Position numbers and translations under genes: made by a program | In this document: piece by piece, positions 26,390 through 34,681 of the stretch | Layout of the letters: each line of letters begins with the position of its first letter | Position numbering within the stretch: position 1 is the stretch's first letter | Notes under the pieces: generated by a model | What the model saw: only the letters and a program-made list of their open reading frames with translations | Databases searched by the model: none | What the model was told of the DNA's origin: nothing | From: Prochlorococcus sp. AG-363-M17 | GTDB taxonomy: Bacteria > Cyanobacteriota > Cyanobacteriia > PCC-6307 > Cyanobiaceae | Length of the DNA: 60,416 nt | Reading direction: 5' to 3' | Assembly (NCBI GenBank): GCA_003278365.1 | Contig: QCFS01000007.1 | Coordinates: forward strand, 1-60,416

Positions 26390-27228
26390 GAAATGTTTTT
26401 GAAGCGCTCTATTCTTTATCTATGAAGGATGCACAAGGTAACTCGGTAAGTGATGCTCTGGTCAACTTGGCTGTTGACCCAGAAGTTTTGGCCAGTGAGT
26501 TAGCTGCTGAGCTTCTTGGGGACCCACTGGATGAGATTGATCTTCAGCGTAATGACGCTGACACTTTTGAAATAGCACAAGAGTGTGAGACCGGATTGAA
26601 TTGGCTTAAGCAAGGACATGAGGAAAGGCTTCAAGGTTTAAGAGTTTTTTGTGAACATCGAGATCCCCGTTCACTACCCTTGTTAGTGCCTTTGTTGAAA
26701 GAACCCTGCCCTGTTGAGCGTATGAGTGCCGTTTATGCCTTAGGGCGGAACCCTTGTCCTCGTGCCTTGGACATTCTTATAAATTTACTTGCGACCGACA
26801 GTAATGCGTATGTTCGTAAGGCAACTGCTTGGAGTCTCGGAAATTACCCAGATGATTTAGTCCTATATCCATTGATTAATTCTTTGCAAAATGATGTTGC
26901 TGCAGTGAGGCTATGGGCTGCAAGTTCATTGGCTGATGTTGTAGGCACAGCTGTAAAGGCAGAGGTAGCTTCTGATCAGCTATTGAAAAGCCTTTCAATT
27001 GATATTGAGCCTGTAGTTAGGAGTAATTGTATTTGGGCATTAGGTCGGATGTTTGAAAAATTGAAAAAATCATGTCAAGAAACAGTGATAGAGGCTTTCT
27101 TTAATGTTCTGCTTAATGATGTGGAGCCTTCAGTAAGAGATGAGGCGAGAATTGCTTTAGAACAACTTGATCAGCCAAAGGTCCTTCAAAAGCTACAAAA
27201 GTTGCTTGATCAAGGTGCTTTAGCTTGA
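26347..27228 (+). CDS. HEAT-repeat (PBS-lyase-type) protein
   Basis: The protein has at most 293 residues. From about residue 90 on it consists of HEAT/armadillo-like helical repeats with the PBS-lyase pattern (ERMSAVYALGRNPCPRALDILINLL, YVRKATAWSLGNYPDDLVLYPL, VRLWAASSLADVV, VRSNCIWALGRM, VRDEARIALEQL). Such repeats bind proteins or bilin-type cofactors. Prochlorococcus lacks normal phycobilisomes, so a scaffold or assembly role is more likely than lyase activity. The start is uncertain: the frame opens with TTG without a ribosome binding site, the first ATG is at 26422, and the upstream overlapping ORF may be its true N-terminus. Confidence 0.8.
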   Translation: MAAWRHARPSATELRNVFEALYSLSMKDAQGNSVSDALVNLAVDPEVLASELAAELLGDPLDEIDLQRNDADTFEIAQECETGLNWLKQGHEERLQGLRVFCEHRDPRSLPLLVPLLKEPCPVERMSAVYALGRNPCPRALDILINLLATDSNAYVRKATAWSLGNYPDDLVLYPLINSLQNDVAAVRLWAASSLADVVGTAVKAEVASDQLLKSLSIDIEPVVRSNCIWALGRMFEKLKKSCQETVIEAFFNVLLNDVEPSVRDEARIALEQLDQPKVLQKLQKLLDQGALA

Positions 27229-27318
27229 AAATGGACAAGAAAACATATTGGTGTATCAACGAGAGCACATTTTTTTTTGACTTATCAATTACTATTGCTC
27301 TACATAATTTTGGAATTA

Positions 27319-27522
27319 ATGCCTCAACGCACTCTGAGATTTCGAATTAGGCAAGATGGCCTTGTTGAAGAATCAGTAGAAGGTGTTCGAGGTGAAGCTT
27401 GCCAAGTGATCACCTCAAAGCTTGAGTCAGCCCTTGGCACAGTCCAGGTTCATGAACCTAGCCCCGATGCCTACTTGGTTTCTGAAAATCAAAAACAACC
27501 AATTTCTGCAGAACTTCACTAA
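27319..27522 (+). CDS. DUF2997 protein
   Basis: This 67-residue protein starts MPQRTLRFRIRQDGLVEESV and contains the GVRGEACQVITSKLESALG segment typical of DUF2997. An upstream TTG would add a 14-residue hydrophobic stretch, but the ATG start fits the family. Family members are encoded next to ycf35 and a ferredoxin in most cyanobacteria. The stop overlaps the first base of ycf35, so the two are translationally coupled. Function is unknown. Confidence 0.85.
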   Translation: MPQRTLRFRIRQDGLVEESVEGVRGEACQVITSKLESALGTVQVHEPSPDAYLVSENQKQPISAELH

Positions 27523-27914
27523 TGTCTCATTTCAGCACTATTAAGACCGAGCTTCGTAAAAAAGAGTACCTAAATCAAGCATTGCTTGACTTAGGTTATG
27601 AGCCTCTTGAAGGAGAAGCATTGGTAAGGGGTTATCGCGGTCAATCTGTAAAGGCTGAGATCACCTTGAACATGCCAAAGGGAGGAGATATTGGGTTTAG
27701 GTGGAATGCCTCTACCGGAGCTTATGAATTGGTAACTGACCTAGATCTATGGAGTCAGGAAGTTCCGGTTGAACGTTTCTTGTCCAAAGTGACTCAACAA
27801 TATGCTTTAACTACAGTTCTGAAGGCCACTTCTGAAGAGGGCTTTCAAGTCGAAAAGCAAGCTAGTCATGTTGATGGTTCCATTGAGTTGGTAGTCACTC
27901 GTTGGGATCCCTGA
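27522..27914 (+). CDS. ycf35: Ycf35 (DUF1257) protein
   Basis: The protein has 130 residues and starts MSHFSTIKTELRKKEYLNQAL, the conserved N-terminus of Ycf35, a family shared by cyanobacteria and algal plastids. GYRGQSVKAEITL and DIGFRWNASTGAYELVTDLDLW also fit. There is no known catalytic motif. The gene is sandwiched between DUF2997 and a single-cluster ferredoxin and overlaps both, which suggests that the three products work together, perhaps in a redox or assembly step. This role is inference. Confidence 0.9.
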   Translation: MSHFSTIKTELRKKEYLNQALLDLGYEPLEGEALVRGYRGQSVKAEITLNMPKGGDIGFRWNASTGAYELVTDLDLWSQEVPVERFLSKVTQQYALTTVLKATSEEGFQVEKQASHVDGSIELVVTRWDP

Positions 27915-28303
27915 ATCAGGCTATAGACCCTTCTGCAGCTTTTAGCACCTCTGCTATTAGCTCTGATGAAATCAGTGGTTTTGAGCCATGCCTAGGTGGA
28001 GAGCTGCGAGAGAAAGCAGTATGGGTTGACGAGTCCAGATGCATTGGTTGCCGCTATTGCGCGCATGTGGCAACTAATACTTTTGTGATTGAGCCTCGAT
28101 TAGGTCGTTCGCGTGCTGTAAGGCAAGATGGAGATGCTACTGAACGTATACAAGAAGCAATTGATACTTGTCCAGTAGATTGCATACATTGGGTTGGGTT
28201 TGAAGAGTTAAAAGGGTTAGGTGATCAATTGGATCTAATGAATCTTCAGCCATTAGGGCTACCTCCTAGAGTAGGGTTGCGAATTAAGAGAGGAAATACT
28301 TAA
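27902..28303 (+). CDS. Single-cluster [4Fe-4S] ferredoxin
   Basis: The protein has 133 residues with a TTG start overlapping the end of ycf35 by 13 bases. After about 45 variable residues come DESRCIGCRYCAHVATNTF, with the three-cysteine CxxCxxC motif, and about 45 residues later DTCPVDCIHWVGF, whose CysPro supplies the fourth ligand. This is the pattern of monocluster [4Fe-4S] ferredoxins, unlike the plant-type [2Fe-2S] ferredoxin of photosynthesis. It probably passes electrons to a partner of the Ycf35 set. Its stop overlaps that of the convergent rsmG. Confidence 0.9.
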   Translation: MGSLNQAIDPSAAFSTSAISSDEISGFEPCLGGELREKAVWVDESRCIGCRYCAHVATNTFVIEPRLGRSRAVRQDGDATERIQEAIDTCPVDCIHWVGFEELKGLGDQLDLMNLQPLGLPPRVGLRIKRGNT

Positions 28304-29049
28304 CTCCCTAGAGGATTTTTCTTTGGGACACCCACTTTTCTTGGATAGATTTCAGGACACTTCTCTCTAGCCTTTAGTCGTATTTGATGTCTTATTCCTC
28401 TATTACAAGGAAGCATATTAGATTGTGTTGTAATAACCTTGGCCTTTAATTTATTTAAAGCTTTTTCAAGTTTTGCGGCATCACTCCCATTCCATTGCCC
28501 TGTAAATAGAAGCGCTTCCCCATCTTTATTGATTAAAGGAACTAGGTATTCCGCAACAATAGGAGGAGGAGCCACAGCACGAGCCATTGCTATATCAAAT
28601 ACCCCTCTGAAGCTCTTGTCATGTCCTATAACCTCTGCTCTTTCATTGCAAATAAAGACTCGATTATCAAGGCCTAGTTCCTTGACGATCTTTGCCAGAA
28701 CATTAGTTTTTTTAGATGCAGAGTCGACTAAAGTCACTTTAACTTTTGGAAGTGCTATAGCTATTGCAAAACCAGGAAAACCACAGCCAGAACCAATGTC
28801 TATAAAGTTCAAGTTTTTATTTGTTTGATGAAGTTCTGGTTTGAATGGCCAGAGACTATCAAAGATTTGTCCAACCCAATAATCTTCCTTTTCAATGAGA
28901 CGAGTTAAATTTATTTGAGTGTTCCAGTGTTGCAGCAGTTCTTGGAGTCTGTGCATCTGTTGCATTTGCATCTCGGACGGAAGCCATTCGAGGACATCCC
29001 AAGCCTTAGCTGATGAATCTTTTGACCAGACCTGCTTAGATATGGCCAA
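28300..29049 (-). CDS. rsmG: 16S rRNA (guanine-N7)-methyltransferase RsmG
   Basis: The 249-residue class I methyltransferase modifies G527 of 16S rRNA. HWNTQINLTRL is the conserved N-terminal GidB signature. FIDIGSGCGFPGFAIAIALP is the SAM-binding loop, followed by VTLVDSASKKTNVLAKIVKELGL and the ARAVAPPPIVAEYLVPLI active-site region. The start ATG lies 63 bases from the divergent J-domain gene. It ends tail-to-tail with the ferredoxin gene. Confidence 0.95.
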   Translation of the reverse strand: MAISKQVWSKDSSAKAWDVLEWLPSEMQMQQMHRLQELLQHWNTQINLTRLIEKEDYWVGQIFDSLWPFKPELHQTNKNLNFIDIGSGCGFPGFAIAIALPKVKVTLVDSASKKTNVLAKIVKELGLDNRVFICNERAEVIGHDKSFRGVFDIAMARAVAPPPIVAEYLVPLINKDGEALLFTGQWNGSDAAKLEKALNKLKAKVITTQSNMLPCNRGIRHQIRLKAREKCPEIYPRKVGVPKKNPLGS

Positions 29050-29112
29050 GATTTGTACCTTTTATGATGGCTTTGTGTAGATGCTAGGTCTGCATGAGCT
29101 TATTTACTTTAT

Positions 29113-29571
29113 TTGCTAATTGCTTTGAAAGCAGTAAGAAGCTATTACGACATTCTGGGAGTTTCATCGTCTGCAGATGCTGCAACATTGCGCAAAGCCT
29201 TTCATGTCAAGACTATGGAACTTCATCCTGATACAACCTCTCTTCCTCAAGAAGAGGCTGCTGAGAAGTTTCAATTAGTTTGTGAGGCTTATGAGCTTCT
29301 TGGAGATGCTACGAAACGAGGGGCATACGATAAAGACTTGGCAAACAGTTCTCTGATCGATCAAAAGCTTGTTGATCCTAGTCATTCTTTAAACTATTTA
29401 GATTATGTTAGTAAAAGCAGAATAAAAGTCCTTCGACCTCTTTCTGGGGGTGAATTGTTATCGTTGATTCTTCTTGGGCTTGTATTATTTCTGAGTTTAT
29501 TTTTAGCTGTAGCTGTGGCTTATTTAAAAGGAGGTGAATTGCAATCTTATCCTAGTTGGTTGATTTATTGA
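29113..29571 (+). CDS. J-domain (DnaJ-like) membrane protein
   Basis: The protein has 152 residues. The J domain spans roughly residues 10-75: YYDILGVSSSADAATLRKAF, then the essential HPD in ELHPDTTS, and AYELLGDATKRGAYD. There is no Gly/Phe region and no zinc fingers. A C-terminal membrane helix (about 113-136) anchors it. It would recruit a DnaK to a membrane, probably the thylakoid; this is inferred from domain layout. The start is TTG, with no ATG available upstream of the J domain. Confidence 0.9.
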   Translation: MLIALKAVRSYYDILGVSSSADAATLRKAFHVKTMELHPDTTSLPQEEAAEKFQLVCEAYELLGDATKRGAYDKDLANSSLIDQKLVDPSHSLNYLDYVSKSRIKVLRPLSGGELLSLILLGLVLFLSLFLAVAVAYLKGGELQSYPSWLIY

Positions 29572-29782
29572 TCTCTTGATTATCGGTACTAAATATTTGA
29601 TTAGTCGCAAGAGTCTTTGCATAGCTTAGTTTCCTAATAATCATTACTTGTGAGAGTCTTGTGGAAGTCTCTTTTATCTATGAGGACTAAAACTTAGCGG
29701 GTCTGATCTTTGCTTTCGTAATTATTAGATGGTTTAAGCCCTGTCTTTAAAGTAATTAATATAAATCAAACTGACTGATGCT

Positions 29783-31087
29783 TCATAAGCTATTTAGGGC
29801 CACTTCTATTGCTGAGTAACATTTATGTAATTGCTCAGTACTTATACAGATAGGTGGTAGCAGATATACAATATTGCCAAGAGGACGTATGAAAACTCCT
29901 TGTTCTATTGCTTTCTTCTTGATGATTGCTCCAGCGCTATTTAAATAGCCAGTTTGGCCTTTAACAGCAACCTCAAAAGCTGCAATAGTTCCGATTAGTC
30001 TTGGCTTGATAACATGTTTATTTTTGGTTAGTTCTATTAGGTGAGGCTTGTGCATTGACTCAAGATCTTCATAGCGCTCAGGTGACTTTTCTAGAAGGTC
30101 TAAGCTTGCATTTGCTGCGGCGCATCCCAAAGGATTGGCTGTAAAGCTGTGCCCGTGCCATAAGGTTAGTTTTGGGTCATGGCCTACAAATGCTTGAAAG
30201 ATTTTTTCTTTCGCCATTGTGACTCCCATTGGGAGAAAACCACCTGTCAGTCCTTTTGAAAGTGCAATCAAATCAGGAGAGATCCCTGCTTTTTGAAAAG
30301 CAAATAATTCGCCACATCTACCAAACCCTGTTAAGACTTCATCCACAATTAAGAGAGAACCTGATTGTTTTACTAGCTCTTCAACCGCTCGTAGAAATTC
30401 TTTCCTTACTGTTTGCATGCCTCCAGCTCCCTGAATAAAGGGCTCAATTATTACAGCTGCAGTTGGATTCTCAAGATGTTGCGCAAGTTTATTTAAGGCT
30501 TCTTTTTCAGTCTTTTCAATCATGTCATTTCCCCACCAGTACGCAGGCCATGGAACTCTTTGGACAGGGAAAAGCATGTCTTCAAAGGGAGCATTAAATA
30601 AATTTCTTTCGCCCAATGCCATGGCTCCAAAAGTATCTCCATGGTATGCACCATCAAAGGCCACAATCTGAGTACGTTCTTCGCCTTTGTTTTGCCAATA
30701 TTGGCATGCGATTTTTAGGGCTACTTCTACAGCAGTTGAGCCATTATCAGAGAAGAATAATCTTTCAATTCCTGTTAATTTACTGAGTCTCTTGGCTAGC
30801 TTTTCTGCTTGGGGATGAACAAAATCAGCAAAAATAACTTGCTCTATCTTTTGTGATTGCTTTGCAATCTCCTCCGCTATATAACTGTTTGAATGACCAT
30901 GCAATGTGACCCACCAGCTGCTGATTGCATCAATTAGAGGCCCTTCTTGATCCCTGAACAAGAGAGCACCATCTCCTGCAACTACTCTCTGAGGGGCTTC
31001 TGAGAGGGCTATTTGTGTAAAAGGAGGCCAAAGATTTTTGTTCCAAGAACTGTTAGAGTTTTTAGATTGATTGGTCAGCCCATTCAT
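29783..31087 (-). CDS. bioA: Adenosylmethionine-8-amino-7-oxononanoate aminotransferase
   Basis: The protein has 434 residues. This fold type I PLP enzyme converts KAPA to DAPA in biotin synthesis using SAM as amino donor. WPPFTQIALSEAPQRV and WWVTLHGHSN near the N-terminus are BioA marks. VAFDGAYHGDTFGAMALG, IVDEVLTGFGRCGELFAF and the PLP lysine in LIALSKGLTGGFLPMGVT are all present. It is last of the biotin cluster, 55 bases after the small membrane ORF. Confidence 0.96.
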   Translation of the reverse strand: MNGLTNQSKNSNSSWNKNLWPPFTQIALSEAPQRVVAGDGALLFRDQEGPLIDAISSWWVTLHGHSNSYIAEEIAKQSQKIEQVIFADFVHPQAEKLAKRLSKLTGIERLFFSDNGSTAVEVALKIACQYWQNKGEERTQIVAFDGAYHGDTFGAMALGERNLFNAPFEDMLFPVQRVPWPAYWWGNDMIEKTEKEALNKLAQHLENPTAAVIIEPFIQGAGGMQTVRKEFLRAVEELVKQSGSLLIVDEVLTGFGRCGELFAFQKAGISPDLIALSKGLTGGFLPMGVTMAKEKIFQAFVGHDPKLTLWHGHSFTANPLGCAAANASLDLLEKSPERYEDLESMHKPHLIELTKNKHVIKPRLIGTIAAFEVAVKGQTGYLNSAGAIIKKKAIEQGVFIRPLGNIVYLLPPICISTEQLHKCYSAIEVALNSL

Positions 31088-31142
31088 TTTCAGACCTTCT
31101 TTATCTGGTTATTTTACTTTAATGATTGGTAACTACAAATTC

Positions 31143-31310
31143 TTAAGGCTTGTTTGTATTGCATAGCTTTCCAGACTCTCGCGTATTGACCAATATCTTA
31201 TTACAGTGCATAAATTGTAATAAGCTTCCTTCTATATCGGTAAGCAGAATAAGTATACCCCCGCATATGGATGCAACAGCAAGCGTCGCTAATTTTTGTT
31301 GGTAGTTCAT
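31143..31310 (-). CDS. Unrecognised 55-residue membrane ORF coupled to bioD
   Basis: It starts MNYQQKLATLAVASICGG and has one hydrophobic helix (about residues 7-24), followed by a short polar tail with Cys at positions 17, 36 and 50 and a basic end (GKLCNTNKP). Its ATG overlaps the bioD stop by four bases (ATGA), the same junction that links bioF, bioK, bioC and bioD, which argues strongly for a real gene. A longer upstream extension is open but would run into bioD. I know no family for it. A role in biotin metabolism, transport or enzyme anchoring is only guilt by association. Confidence 0.55.
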   Translation of the reverse strand: MNYQQKLATLAVASICGGILILLTDIEGSLLQFMHCNKILVNTRESGKLCNTNKP

Positions 31311-31972
31311 ACTTTTTCTTTTAAATTCTTTATAAATCTTTGAAATGCAGAATTGTATTTTTGTTCCTCCCAATGATTTGAAAGAATTTGGGAGCTTATC
31401 GATGGAAACTTAGGAAGTTCAGCTATTACAGGAATCTCTCCAAATTGCTCGATTGTTTTTGGGTTGTCTTGATGGGGGATACCGTTAAGCACTATTCCGA
31501 GTACTTCAATCTTTCTTAAACGCATTGCTTCCAGGCTTAGAAGGGTGTGATTAATAGTTCCGAGTCCACTTCTTGCAACAAGAATGACTGGAAGCTTCCA
31601 CTTTGTTAGTTGCTCTAGCTGCAACCATTCTCGATTTAGTGGAACCATTAGTCCACCAGCAGTTTCCACGACAAGTGATTTTTTGTCTGAAGGTATTTTA
31701 AGTAGTTCAGGTTGGATGACAGTATTTTCTATTTCGGCAGCCCAGTGAGGAGAAACAGGTGTTTTGAATTTATAAACCTCTGGGATCCAACGCTCTTTTG
31801 GAAGGTTGAGTAATTTGCAAATGCGGCCGCGGTCCCCATCTTCCTCATCTCCACTTTGGATTGGTTTCCAATAGGTTCCATTTAGACCTTGAACTAGCCA
31901 AACACTCACTACTGTTTTACCTACATCAGTATCTGTTCCACATACAACAAGATTTCTGAATTGTTGACTCAT
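31307..31972 (-). CDS. bioD: Dethiobiotin synthetase
   Basis: The 221-residue P-loop enzyme closes the ureido ring of dethiobiotin from DAPA, CO2 and ATP. The N-terminus is MSQQFRNLVVCGTDTDVGKT, with the phosphate-binding loop GTDTDVGKT. YWKPIQSGDEEDGDR binds substrate, and VETAGGLMVPLNREW matches the conserved VEGAGG region. I chose the ATG that overlaps the bioC stop (ATGA) over an earlier in-frame start that would add 22 unrelated residues. Confidence 0.94.
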   Translation of the reverse strand: MSQQFRNLVVCGTDTDVGKTVVSVWLVQGLNGTYWKPIQSGDEEDGDRGRICKLLNLPKERWIPEVYKFKTPVSPHWAAEIENTVIQPELLKIPSDKKSLVVETAGGLMVPLNREWLQLEQLTKWKLPVILVARSGLGTINHTLLSLEAMRLRKIEVLGIVLNGIPHQDNPKTIEQFGEIPVIAELPKFPSISSQILSNHWEEQKYNSAFQRFIKNLKEKV

Positions 31973-32721
31973 CGCTTGATAAGGATTAGTTGGATTTTCC
32001 ACGTTAGAAGGACTTGTTTCTTGATAGACCTTTGCCACGCATCATTCAGTCTTCTCCAATATGTAATCCCCATAGGAGGTTCTTTGCTTGCTTGACCTCC
32101 AATTTTCTTAATTGCTTTTAAAAGGGATGGAACCTCTGAAGCGCTTTGTGTGAAGTTATGGAGTTTTTTGTAATGAATAGCATTTTTTGGAATTGATTTG
32201 AGAAGAGAATTGCTTGAAGGAAAATCCAATGCAGTGCATGGCATTCCTGTAAAAGCAGCTGCTTGATACCATTGTGGGAAGCAACCTTTTATAGGCAGGG
32301 CCAACGCTAGCCAGCCTCCAGGGGCTATGGCAGAGAACCATTCTTCTACTTTTGTTTGAGGATTTTCAAGCCAGTGCAATGCAAAGCTTGAGGCCATCAA
32401 GGTTGGACAATGTTTGAATGCTGGCAGACCAGAATTTAAATCCCAAAGTTTTGAAGAGGCCTTTTCCTTTTGCCGGGCCAGCATTCCAGGACTCTTGTCA
32501 ATTCTAAGTACTTTTTGATTTGGATTGAATCTTTCAAGCGAATCGGCTAGAAAACCAGTGCCTGCACCAAGATCAATCCATAGTCCAGATGGGATTTCTT
32601 GGATTGAGCAAAGTTTGGCAAGTCGCCAGGCAACGGCGTTCTGTAATTTTGCATGTTCGTCGTATCCAGGCGCTGCTGAATCAAAGTTTTCTTTAATCAC
32701 TTCTGACCAATTGTTAGTCAT
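31969..32721 (-). CDS. bioC: Malonyl-ACP O-methyltransferase BioC
   Basis: The protein has 250 residues. This class I SAM methyltransferase masks malonyl-ACP as its methyl ester so that fatty acid synthesis can build the pimeloyl chain. FDSAAPGYDEHAKLQ is the BioC N-terminal signature, LWIDLGAGTGFLADSL is the SAM loop, and LMASSFALHWLENP fits motif III. It overlaps bioK upstream and bioD downstream by four bases each. The pairing with an esterase gene in the same operon supports the assignment. Confidence 0.9.
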   Translation of the reverse strand: MTNNWSEVIKENFDSAAPGYDEHAKLQNAVAWRLAKLCSIQEIPSGLWIDLGAGTGFLADSLERFNPNQKVLRIDKSPGMLARQKEKASSKLWDLNSGLPAFKHCPTLMASSFALHWLENPQTKVEEWFSAIAPGGWLALALPIKGCFPQWYQAAAFTGMPCTALDFPSSNSLLKSIPKNAIHYKKLHNFTQSASEVPSLLKAIKKIGGQASKEPPMGITYWRRLNDAWQRSIKKQVLLTWKIQLILIKR

Positions 32722-33428
32722 AAGTTATTTTCCAATTCCAACCATTGTTCAATTTGGCCTATGAGCTCAGTTTTTAAAAGAGCATGGCCGGTTTTAGGAA
32801 AACTCCATATAGCAGGAGGTTTATTTAGTAATGCTAATAACTCTTCAACGAGTTTCTTTCTAGCCTCAGGAACAATAATTGCATCTTCTTGTGCCTCTAC
32901 AACGAGAACACTTGCTTTTTCTGTAATACCAGCAGGTAGCCCTTTGTTATTTATAAGTAAGTCGAGATCTCTCTGTAGCCTTCTTCTCCCTTCTGAAGAT
33001 ATACCTTCTTGAATTGGCCCTGGTGGTAGCTCATTTATTGAGCCTGGGTGACAGACTTTTGATAAGAATGTTTTTAGCATTTTGTCTTCTTCTTCTGTAC
33101 CCAAATAACTTTTCATACTTTTTAGCGCGTTAGTCAGTACACGCTTATTGCTATTCGGAGGTATGAAATTGCTGAAGCTTGCTAAGAATACAAAGTGCGT
33201 TGCATTGTAGATGACTTCCTTAGGTAATAGATAAGGACCTAAAGAGTGGCCAATTACGACACGCTTTCCTTTGCTTTGTGAGTGCCAGTGTGGAGTGGAT
33301 AGCGATAGTTTTCCGTATCCTCTTTCTCCACTTTGCCAGTGCCATTTATGCAATTCAAAATGGTTTTTCCAGGCTTCCCAAGTCCTACTATCACCTCCCC
33401 ATCCATGCATCGCGATAATTTCGTTCAC
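32718..33428 (-). CDS. bioK: Pimeloyl-ACP methyl ester esterase, BioK type
   Basis: The 236-residue alpha/beta hydrolase removes the methyl group added by BioC after chain building. HGWGGDSRTWEAW forms the oxyanion region, VIGHSLGPYLL holds the nucleophile Ser, an acidic residue is in VVEAQEDAIIV, and the catalytic His is in KTGHALLK. In marine cyanobacteria BioH is replaced by BioK, and position between bioF and bioC matches. The start is GTG overlapping the bioF stop (GTGA). Naming rests on context as much as on sequence. Confidence 0.85.
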   Translation of the reverse strand: MNEIIAMHGWGGDSRTWEAWKNHFELHKWHWQSGERGYGKLSLSTPHWHSQSKGKRVVIGHSLGPYLLPKEVIYNATHFVFLASFSNFIPPNSNKRVLTNALKSMKSYLGTEEEDKMLKTFLSKVCHPGSINELPPGPIQEGISSEGRRRLQRDLDLLINNKGLPAGITEKASVLVVEAQEDAIIVPEARKKLVEELLALLNKPPAIWSFPKTGHALLKTELIGQIEQWLELENNL

Positions 33429-34564
33429 TTTTCTTTTAAAGTCTCCAGTACCCTCTCTAAGGAGTTTTTAGGAAGATTTCTCCTGATCACAAATCTAAGT
33501 CTTGCTTGACCTAATGGAACAGTTGGCGGTCGTATAGCCACAATTAAAAAGCCTTTTTTTTCTAGTTGGTTTTGACGGTATAAGACTTCTTCGTCTGAAC
33601 CAAATATCACCGGTAGGATTGGACCTTCTCCATAAGGGATATCCCATCCTTCATCAATAAATTGAGCTCGCCAATAACTTGCTTCTTGCCGAAGTTCTGA
33701 AGCCCATTCAGGGTTGGATTGGATAAGAGTCAAAGCAGCCATCGCAGCAGCAGCCAAAGGTGGGGCCAGGGCTGTGGTGTATCGGAATGCCCCACTCATT
33801 TGTAATAACTTATCTCCTAGCTCATTATTTGTGGCTAAGAAGGCCCCTCCACTCCCAAATGCTTTCCCGAAGGTGCCACTGATCATTACTAAAGGTTCTT
33901 TGATCCCATAACTTAGTCCTCTTCCCTTTGAACCCATAACGCCAAGTGCATGAGCCTCATCTACGAGAAGTCTTGCACCATACTTATCACATATCTCTAC
34001 CATCTTTTTTAACTTTGGACTACTCCCCTCCATACTAAATAGGCTTTCAGTAATAACTAAAGGTCGATCATTTGGATTTCTTCTTATAATCTGCTTAAGA
34101 TATTTCTCAAGGCTATGAACATCATTGTGTTCGTAACGGTATAACTTAGCGCCACTAGATTTAATCCCCATTAGAAGAGAGTAGTGTGAGAGTCTGTCAG
34201 CTATGACAGATGTATGGCGATTGGATAGAGCTATTACAGCGGCCAGGTTCGCTTGAAAACCACTAGGAAATAGAAAGACTCGTTCCCTTGCAAGCCAACT
34301 GGCCAGTTCTTTCTCCAGAGACGTATGGATAGGTCTGGTACCAGTAATGAATCTTGAACTTCCAGCCCCAACTCCTTCAAGATCAATGGTTTCTTTTGCA
34401 GCTGCAATAATTTCAGGATGCTTGCTGAGCCCGAGATAGTCATTACTCGCAAGGTCTAACAGAGCAGTATTTTGGGACTCAGATGTGGAACGTAATTCAG
34501 CTTTTTTAGGGCCTGTAGTCCAGGTCCTTAGGTAACGAATTCTGGATTGGGGGATGTTATTCAT
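33425..34564 (-). CDS. bioF: 8-amino-7-oxononanoate synthase
   Basis: The 379-residue alpha-oxoamine synthase condenses pimeloyl-ACP with L-alanine to KAPA. DLASNDYLGLSKHPEI, GAGSSRFITGTRPIHTSLE, LLVDEAHALGVMGSKGRG and the PLP lysine in MISGTFGKAFGSGGAFLA are all present. It is the first gene of the biotin operon and is divergent from the helicase gene, with a gap of about 115 bases that should carry both promoters. Confidence 0.96.
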   Translation of the reverse strand: MNNIPQSRIRYLRTWTTGPKKAELRSTSESQNTALLDLASNDYLGLSKHPEIIAAAKETIDLEGVGAGSSRFITGTRPIHTSLEKELASWLARERVFLFPSGFQANLAAVIALSNRHTSVIADRLSHYSLLMGIKSSGAKLYRYEHNDVHSLEKYLKQIIRRNPNDRPLVITESLFSMEGSSPKLKKMVEICDKYGARLLVDEAHALGVMGSKGRGLSYGIKEPLVMISGTFGKAFGSGGAFLATNNELGDKLLQMSGAFRYTTALAPPLAAAAMAALTLIQSNPEWASELRQEASYWRAQFIDEGWDIPYGEGPILPVIFGSDEEVLYRQNQLEKKGFLIVAIRPPTVPLGQARLRFVIRRNLPKNSLERVLETLKEK

Positions 34565-34681
34565 ATAACTAGTCTGGCCCTAGATGAGTGCAAGATGCCT
34601 CGCCTGGCTTTTGTGCGTTTCTTTTGTTGGTTTCATTAGCTTTGGTGCTCATTGCCGAATTGGTTCACTAGGATTGCACTT

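Noticed and set aside
28439-28828. 129-residue forward frame antisense to rsmG
   Set aside because: Shadow of rsmG, whose motifs are clear on the other strand.
29572-29782. 211-base spacer between the J-domain gene and bioA as an RNA gene
   Set aside because: AT-rich with only weak short repeats (GAGTCTT twice); no tRNA-like or other known RNA pattern.
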